Shown here: piece by piece, positions 56,901 to 64,000 of the stretch | Numbering within the stretch: the first letter of the stretch is position 1 | Layout of the letters: the number at the start of each line of letters is the position of its first letter | Assembly (NCBI GenBank): GCA_017311185.1 | Contig: JAESUZ010004133.1 | Coordinates: 1 to 64,000 of the forward strand | Length of the DNA: 64,000 nt | From: Proteles cristata cristata | Lineage: Eukaryota; Chordata; Mammalia; Carnivora; Hyaenidae | Direction: 5' to 3' | Notes under the pieces: generated by a model | What the model saw: the letters and a program-made list of their open reading frames with translations, nothing else | Database searches by the model: none | What the model was told of the DNA's origin: nothing | Program-made: the position numbers and the translations under genes

Positions 56901-58849
56901 ACCCTATTTGGTAGGAGGGGACTGGGAGATCCTCTGTATTCCTTTCCTTCAGTTTAGTATTCCATTCCTCCCACCCACGGACCATAGGTCAGAATTTGAA
57001 GAGAAATTCCTTTACAAAATATTCAAAGAATGCTCTGCCCAAACAGAGTGGGAAAGGTGGAGGGTCACTAGGATGCTGCTTGACCATAAGGCAGCATCCA
57101 ATAAAGTTAGTTATAGCCAGATGACACTGTGACAAAATAGAAAGAGCTTGAGCTGGTGCCATTTGGAGACATGTCCTCATCTTGGTCAAGTCACTGTCTG
57201 GCTGTGTGACTTTGAGAAGGTTCCTAACTATTCTCAATCTTTCCTCCAAAATCAGGCTAAGGGTCAGCTGTGCAGACTGCCTGAGAAATAGTAATTAATA
57301 CTTTGGAACATAATACTTCTTTCATAAAAAGTAACAAAAGTTATGAGAATCAGAAAATCAACTGCAGAGCTGAATATTATTACCGAAATCATTCTGCACA
57401 GGCCTAAAACAGCCATTTGCAGCAGCAAATGCCTCTTAGAAACCCAAAGTTTGGGTCTTTATCTTGTCATCTGAAGGGTTTGTTAGGCCTTCAGAAATGA
57501 CCTTTCCCATTCTTATAGGCTTCATAATTACCATCAGTTCTAAAGACGATGCAGATGACACAAGACTGTGAGCAGCACATCCAAAAAAACACCCCTGGAA
57601 TGAAAGACCTAAGGACACTTCTAATGACAATAGGAGAGAGCAATCAGGAACAAAACTGAAATGACTCCCAAGGCCTGGCCCGGCTAAGCTGGGAAGGGAG
57701 CCGGGTTAACTGAGACTTGCCCCGTCCATCACAGAGAACACATGACAGAGGAGAATGTGAACATCTTTGAGTCTTTGTTATCCATTGACCCACTCATTCA
57801 CTCTGTCATCAAGTACTGAGGTCTGGGTAGTGTCAGGTTTGAAAAATGCAGGAGTGAAAATGGCTTGTCTCTCAAATAATGCACAGCCTCATGGAGGAAA
57901 GAGACAGCAACAGTGCAATCGAGATGCAACAGAAGATACAACCCCATTGTGCCAGAGGGAGAGAACACAAGTGAGTTCCAGCTCTAACAAGGTGGATCAT
58001 AAAAGTGCTGCTTAACCCAGGTTTTGAGGATTAACGGGAGTCTCCAAGGACAAATGCTGGCATGCACAAGCATGTCCCCTTTGAGAGTCCACACATAGTC
58101 TAGTGTAGAAGCACAGAAAATGCAAAAGGATAACAGATGATAAACCAGGGGTAGGCAGAGGCTGCACATTCACCCTTTCCTGTGGATCCTCTAAGAATTC
58201 CTAGTTAAATGTTGAGAAAGTCAAAGTATTAGGTGGATTTTCTACTGCATGCTGTTCAAAGGTCAACTATATCATCATACGGAGGTTGGGGCAATTCCAT
58301 TAGACAGAGATCATAGAAAGATAATTTGATACATTTCCACCCACACTTCTCTCTAGGCAATTCATGAATTTCAGTGCACTAACACTGTGCATTCATTTGA
58401 GTTGCTTGAAGTTTTTTTCTGTTTCCTGTCTGAAGTTCGGCTCTGTTCAGATAAGCTAGCCATTGTAGTTATCCTTTCAATATTCAGTCATAAAGCATTT
58501 ATTAGGCATCAACTTGGTCCTGGTCCTGAGAGATAAGAAAGAAGCATAGTGTTGTTCTTCTTGGAACTCAGCTTCCCAATGTAGGCAAACATATAGACAC
58601 ATAATGATAATTTATACTGTGGTGGAGGCATGTACCAAGTACCGAGGAAACACGAGAGAGTTAAAATTCTTCACAGTTTTCCCTTAAAGGGTCCTAACAG
58701 ATACAGAAAACTTTCCAGGTCAGGTAGTATAAGGAGGCTCCTAAACAAAGCATTTTACAAAAAAGGAGTGAAGTCTGTATAGCAGAAGGGAGTTTCATGG
58801 TTGAGAGGTGGAGGAGTTACTGTCACTAAATTCGTCACTGTATAAGTGA
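56901..58849. other. Intergenic with a MIR fragment
   Basis: A MIR-like piece lies at about 57130-57260 (GTCAAGTCACTGTCTGGCTGTG and TGACTTTGAGAAGG). The rest holds no supportable gene. Confidence 0.45.
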
Positions 58850-59045
58850 TTTCCCAGCCCTACCCCTTAGGAGCTGTGATAACGTTGGAAGATTACTAGA
58901 ACATCCCATACTTACCTCATAGGAGTATTGTGTGGATTAACTTTTCTTTAGTATGTAAAGGGTTCAGAATAGTGCTGACATGACTTCTATGCATAATAAA
59001 TGTTTTATTACCATTATCACCATCATTGCAATTACTATTATTATT
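58850..59045 (+). repeat. MIR SINE 3' half
   Basis: TACTTACCTCATAGGAGTATTGTGTGGATTAA-type sequence followed by GTAAAGGGTTCAGAATAGTG and ATAATAAATGTTTTATTACC, in MIR order. Confidence 0.75.
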
Positions 59046-59639
59046 TCAAGCAAATGTGTGACTCCTCGGTGTATTTGTTTTACCTCAAAAAGGTGAGCCC
59101 ATTTTGTTTATCATTGTATCACAATGATCATGACTTAGACTTGGACTTGACCAAGGGCATAAAGGAATAAGTTCAAAGATCACATGCAATAGTTTACTGA
59201 GAAATCATAGTAGATCCTGTAGAACTAGAAAGGGATATCCAGTGTAACCCCACTTCTTACAAAACCATACACTTCTTTTGCATAGTTGTATACTTTGATC
59301 ACGAGGTGCCAATTCCACTTTGTTTGGTAAAAGACTCTTTACTACCTTACCTCTCCTCCAGCCCAATCCCTACTATGAAGACTGTAAACCAGAATCCAAC
59401 CACATTCATCCAGAAGAATGTTCCAAGGCATGAGCCAACCTTGAAAGCACAATACCAGCAAACGGGCCTCCTTTGCCTCCCTCCTGGATGTATGTGCCAG
59501 GCCCGGGTGCTGATCATTACAGAAATGTCCTACAGGTACCAAATCTTTAATCCCAAACCGCCCCAAAATTAGAAAAAATAATATGTCGATCAAGAGAATA
59601 GCCAACGGGTTGTCCTGAAATTCATAAACAACTTAAAGG
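59046..59639. other. Intergenic, nothing recognised
   Basis: No gene or repeat that I can support. Confidence 0.45.
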
Positions 59640-59740
59640 TTTTATTTTTAAGTAATCCCTACACCCAACCTGGGGTTCAAACTCACACCTGCAAGATCAA
59701 GAGTTGCATGATTCACACACTGAGCCAGCCATGCGCCCCC
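59640..59740 (-). mobile_element. Old CAN-SINE
   Basis: Reverse-strand head GGGGGCGCATGGCTGGCTCAGT and TGCAGGTGTGAGTTTGAACC box region, followed by a short AT-rich tail. Shorter and more diverged than the other SINEs. Confidence 0.75.
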
Positions 59741-59764
59741 AAGTTTCAATTATCATATTAACTG

Positions 59765-59930
59765 AATCCAATGAAGTGGGCATTATTATTTTCAGAAGAA
59801 AAAATTGAAACTTAGAGAGGTTAAATAATTATTAAATGGATCAGTTATCAAATATAACACAGCCTTAAACCTCGATCTAGCTGCTATCACAGTCCATGGT
59901 GTCAGCCATTGTACTATAAAGCCTTCCTTG
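59765..59930 (-). repeat. MIR-family fragment
   Basis: The plus strand reads TGGGCATTATTATTTTCAGAAG, AAATTGAAACTTAGAGAGGTTAA and a weak CATTGTACTATAAAGCC end, the reverse of MIR. Confidence 0.65.
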
Positions 59931-60079
59931 AGGGAATATGTTTAAAAGGTCTTTGTATACAGGAGGCTTATAATATTGGCTGTTAACCATTGTTATCATT
60001 TCCCCCTTCCTTGGACATAATGCTCTGATTATACAGAGAAATTTACAATTCTCAAAGACATTTTAAATATTTATTTATT

Positions 60080-61456
60080 GAGGGAGGGGCAAGATGGCGG
60101 AGAAGTAAGGAGCTCTGTACTTGCACTCGCGCCCATACATCACACAGAAAAGATCTGAAGCCATTGGAAACCTTACAAAACCTGAGAGACTGGGAGAAAA
60201 AGGACGCAGAGTCCACTGAGAAAGTTTTCTAACGGGCTCAGCGCACTCGGCAGGCAAGCCCCGGCCCATGCTCGCCAGCCCGACCCAGGGATGGAAGCAG
60301 TGATTCTGACTCCACCCCCAGAGACCGGCAGGGGGCCTGGAATTGCTCCGAGAGGGTTGCATGGGAAGCTGTGTCTAAGGCAATTTCAGTGGGCACACGG
60401 ATTGGGATTTGGAGATTGGAACTGGCCTGGGTTGAAGAGTGCAACCAACTTTGGCTGCGTCCCCGCTACGGGGAGTTTACACGCCCAAAAGAGCGAGGTG
60501 CAGCGCTTGGTTCAAGAAGGAACTGGAGCACCTTCACTCTCCTCCCCATAACCACCAAGGGAGAGCTCCCGCATGAGGCATTGGATCACACCACGCCCAT
60601 CCCTGCCTGTGAGGTGCCCTCCTCCCTTTTTTTTTCTTTTTTCTTCTTCTTTCTCTTTTCTCTCTTTTTTCCCCAGAACACTGACCTAATTGCTTAAACA
60701 ATCACAACGAATCCATTCTGTAAATGTAAATTCTACACGTACAGACATTTTCATCTCTTTCTCTCAGGAGTACTTAGACGATATAGTTTCTCTGGATAAT
60801 TCCAGCACCCTTCTCTCACCTATCCAACCATATTCGAACCTTTACCTCTTTGAAAAAAACTTCTTATCCCTTCTGCCTGTTCATTCTATTTCCAATTTTG
60901 CCACATCCTGCCCTGTCTTCTCTCTCTTTCTCTATGCTCTTCAACCAGCACTGCATACACACGGCTATTTAACTGTAGCTGGGAAATCCAGGTATATGCT
61001 TTAAACCGTTCTTTATCCATCGGTTTTCTTCTTTTTTCCTTTTCTTTTCCCCTTTTTGACCCTTTTATGTATTTTATACTCCCTATTATTCGCCCGCCCT
61101 CCTGCGTCTTTTCTCTTAACTTTTTCGTTTTCCCTTTCACTTTGCAGGTTAGTTGAATTAGCCTGTGCATTTGTGTGCTCCTGCTCCCTCTGTGTTTGTC
61201 TGTCTGTTTTCTTTTCCAGGGCTACCTCAAGAAACAAGCTAGAGTACACAAGGTGAAGAGTCCCAAATATCACTACGAATAGGAAAATAAAATAACTAAG
61301 GTCCCAACAAGAGTGACCGAGGGATACCATTCAAAAACAATCTCTGAAAGGATAGGCCCTGGAAAGTCAAAGAGTCTTCTTGGATATAGCAGTGCTCATA
61401 GAAACAGAGAGCATAACAGGTCTCTAAAACCAACAAGAGCCGGAAAGCTAACTAAA
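60080..61456 (+). promoter_or_regulatory. L1 5'UTR / internal promoter region
   Basis: The YY1-type motif CAAGATGGCGG lies at 60090-60100, right at the element start. GC-rich to about 60610, then pyrimidine-rich (60627-60675). Confidence 0.75.
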
Positions 61457-62333
61457 ATGACGAAACGAAAGAGCTCTCCTCCAAAGAAACTCCAAGAAGA
61501 AATGACAGCTAATGAACTGCTCAAAACAGATATCAACAGCATAACTGAACAAGATTTTAGAATAATAATGGTAAAATTAATAGCAAGGCTTGAAAAAAAC
61601 ATAGGGGACATCAAAGAAACTATGGCTACAGACAATGGAAAATAAATATAGGCATGAAGAATTTTAAAATGCGATAAATGAGATACATAATAAATGAGAG
61701 GCCTCCAATGCACGGCTTGAAGAGGCAGAAAGGAAAATAAGTGATTTAGAAGACACCATTATAGAAAAACAAGAATCTGACAAAAAAAGAGACAAACTGA
61801 TCCAGGAACAGGAAAGAAGAATTCGAGAGCTCAGCGATACGGTCAAATGCAACAATATCCGTATCATAGGAATCCCAGATGACGAAGAGAGAGGAAAAGG
61901 TGCTGAAGGAGTCCTGGAACAAATTATAGTAGAGAACTTACCGGACCTAGGGAAGGAAGTAAATGTGGAAATACAATATGCTCAGAGGACTCCCCTCAGA
62001 CATAACTTGAATCGATCTTCTGCATGACATATCATAGTAAAAATGGCAAAATACAAGGACAAAGAGAGAGTTTTGAAAGCAGCTAGGGAGAAAAGGGCCC
62101 TCACATACAAAGGGAAACCTATCAGAGTGGTGACAGACCTATTTACTGAAACTTGGCAGGCCAGAAAGGAATGGCAGGAGATCTTCAGTGTGATGAACAC
62201 AAAAAATATGCAGCCAAGAATCCTCTATCCAGGAAGCCTGTCATTCAAAATAGAAGGAGAGATAAAAGTCTTTCCAAATAAACAAAAATTGAAAGAATTT
62301 GTCACCACTAAGCCACCCTACAAGAAATCCTGA
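61457..62333 (+). pseudogene. L1 ORF1, frameshifted and with a nonsense codon
   Basis: Opens at 61457 (MTKRKSSPPKK) and breaks at 61636-61645, where two bases are missing relative to the other L1 copy (GACAATGG for GACAGAATGG). The C-terminal part is readable from about 61,990, but a CGA arginine codon is TGA just before HIIVKMAKYK. 62043-62333 is then open to the normal ORF1 end (TTKPPYKKS). Non-functional. Confidence 0.93.
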
Positions 62334-62393
62334 GGGGGACGCTCTGAAGGAAATGTTGCAAGGAACAAAGATACCAGAGACACCACCACAAAC

Positions 62394-64000
62394 ATGAACC
62401 CTACAAAAGACACAAAGACTCTGAACCCACATATTTCAATATTAACACTGAATGTAAATGGGCTGAATGCTCCAATCAAAAGACATAGGGTAGCAGAATG
62501 GATTAAAAAACAAAATCCAACTATATGCTGTCTACAAGAAACTCATTTTATACGGGAAGATACCTTCAGATTAAAAGTAAGGGGATGGAGAAATATATAT
62601 CATGCTACAGGAAATCAAAAGGAAGCGGGAGTAGCTATACTTATATCAGACAAACTGAACTTTAAATTAAAGACAATCACAAGAGATGAAGAAGGGCACT
62701 ACGTAATAATTACAGGGTCCATCCATCAGGAAGAACTAACAATCATAAATGTTTACGCACCAAATATGGGAGCACCTAAATATCTAAAAAAATTAATCAC
62801 AAACAGAAACAAGCTTATAGATAAGAATGTGCTAATAGCAGGGGACTTTAATACTCCGCTTACAGCAATGGATAGATCAACCAGACAGAAAATTACTAAA
62901 GAAATAATGGACTTGAAAGACACATTGGACCAGATGGATTTGATAGATATATTTAGAACTACATCCTGAGGCCAGGGAATTTACTTTCTTCTCAAGTGCG
63001 CATGGCACATTCTCCAAGAGAGATCACATACTGGGACATAAAGCAGCCCTCAATAAATTCAAAAGAATACAGATCATACCATGCACACTGTCAGATCACA
63101 GTGCTTTGAAACTTGAAATTAATTACAAGAAGAAGTCTGGAAAACCTCCAAAAACATGAAGGTTAAAGAACACCCTTCTAAAGAATGAATGGGCCAATCA
63201 GGCAATTAGAGATGAAATTAAAAAATATATGGAAACAAATGAAAACGAAAACACAACAATTCAAATTCTATGGGATGCGGCAAAGGCAGTCCTAAGAGGA
63301 AAGTACATTGCTCTCCAGGCCTATTTCAAGAGATTAGAAAAAGGGCAACTCCAAAATCTAACAGCTCAGCTAAAGGGACTAGAGGCAGAGCAACAAGAAC
63401 GCCCTAAACCCAGTAGAAGAAGAGAAATAGTAAAAATTAGAGCAGAAATAAACAACATAGAGACCAAAGAAACAATTGAACAGATCAATGAAACCAAGAG
63501 TTGGTTTTTGAAAAAGTAAACAAAATTGACAAACCTCTAGCCAGACTTATCCAAAAAAAAAGAGAGAGCATCCAAATAGACAAAATTGTGAATGAAAATG
63601 GACTTATTACAACCAACCCCTCAGAAATACAAGCAATTATCAGGGAATACTATGAAAAATTATATGCCAACAAATTGGACAACTTAGAAGAAATGGACAA
63701 ATTCCTAAACACACACTCACTACCAAAATTCACACGGGAAGAAATAGAAAACCTGAACAGACCCATAACAAGTGAAGAAATCGAATCAGTTATCAAAAAT
63801 CTTCCAACAAATAAGAGCCCTGGACCTGATGGCTTCCCTGGGGAATTCTACCAGACATTTAAAACAGAATTAGTCCCAATTCTTCTCAAGCTATTCCAAA
63901 AAATAGAAATCGAAGGAAAACTCCCGGACTCATTTTATGAAGCCAGCATCACTCTGATTCCCAAGCCAGACAGAGATCCAGCAAAAAAAGAAAACTACAG
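62394..64000 (+). pseudogene. L1 ORF2, partial, frameshifted
   Basis: Starts 60 bases after ORF1 (MNPTKDTKTLNPH). The endonuclease part is open to 62969 (NVNGLNAPIKR, QETH, AGDFN). Two bases are then missing at FRT/HPEA (near 62960), a tryptophan codon is a stop near 63160, and one base is missing near 63510 after ETKSW. The reverse transcriptase start ([11 protein letters not shown]) is reached at about 63,820-63,860 before the window ends. Confidence 0.94.

Larger units (their letters stand above)
60080..64000 (+). mobile_element. LINE-1, 5' part, truncated by the window edge
   Basis: Starts GGGAGGGGCAAGATGGCGGAG and follows the same order as the L1 at 23430-30313 but on the plus strand: 5'UTR 60080-61456, ORF1 61457-62333, ORF2 from 62394 to beyond the end. 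The 5'UTR is about 500 bases shorter than in the other copy. Both ORFs carry frameshifts and stops, so it is inactive. The 3' end and target duplication are outside the window. Confidence 0.97.

Noticed and set aside
1..64000. A new multi-gene defence, metabolic or mobile system
   Set aside because: The window contains only OR genes and pseudogenes, retroelements and intergenic mammalian DNA. I find no clustered genes of unknown function.

Overview
The window is nuclear DNA from a mammal, most likely a feliform carnivore (cat family or close relative). The evidence is a set of tRNA-Lys-derived carnivore CAN-SINEs with a feline-type head (GGTGCCTGGGTGGCTCAGT) and a CT-rich then A-rich tail, carnivore-type LINE-1 copies, and single-exon olfactory receptor (OR) genes. 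There is no bacterial or organellar gene content. Nearly all short open frames are chance or lie inside repeats.

Layout. (1) 1-12,880, block A (+), holds an intact OR gene at 7332-8276. (2) 12,895-13,895 is an old L1 split by a SINE. (3) 14,365-20,905, block B (-), is a rearranged inverted relative of A with a second intact OR at 17554-18495, so the two genes face each other tail to tail. (4) 20,916-23,412 holds old L1 pieces and a small inverted relative of 13,900-14,350. (5) 23,430-30,313 is a full-length but mutated L1 (-) with a perfect 17-bp target-site duplication. (6) 30,937 to at least 40,870, block C (-), is a third copy of the unit. C lost the segment that should carry the OR and later gained a 5'-truncated L1 with a solo retroviral LTR nested in it. 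(7) 41,205-42,070 is a decayed OR pseudogene (-). (8) 42,080-60,080 is repeat-rich intergenic DNA without a supportable gene. It carries one compact cluster of developmental transcription-factor motifs at 52,381-52,630. (9) 60,080-64,000 is the 5' part of another L1 (+), cut by the window edge.

The functional content is two intact OR genes, one OR pseudogene and the trace of a deleted third paralogue. The most informative feature is the history of the locus. An OR-bearing unit was copied in inverted orientation, the copies took private insertions and deletions, and the OR coding exons stayed far more alike than their flanks, which suggests gene conversion. I see no sign of a new enzymatic or defence system. 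The most novel candidates are the gene-conversion signature, the OR deletion scar and the enhancer-like cluster. All identity figures are by-eye estimates from partial alignments, not computed values.
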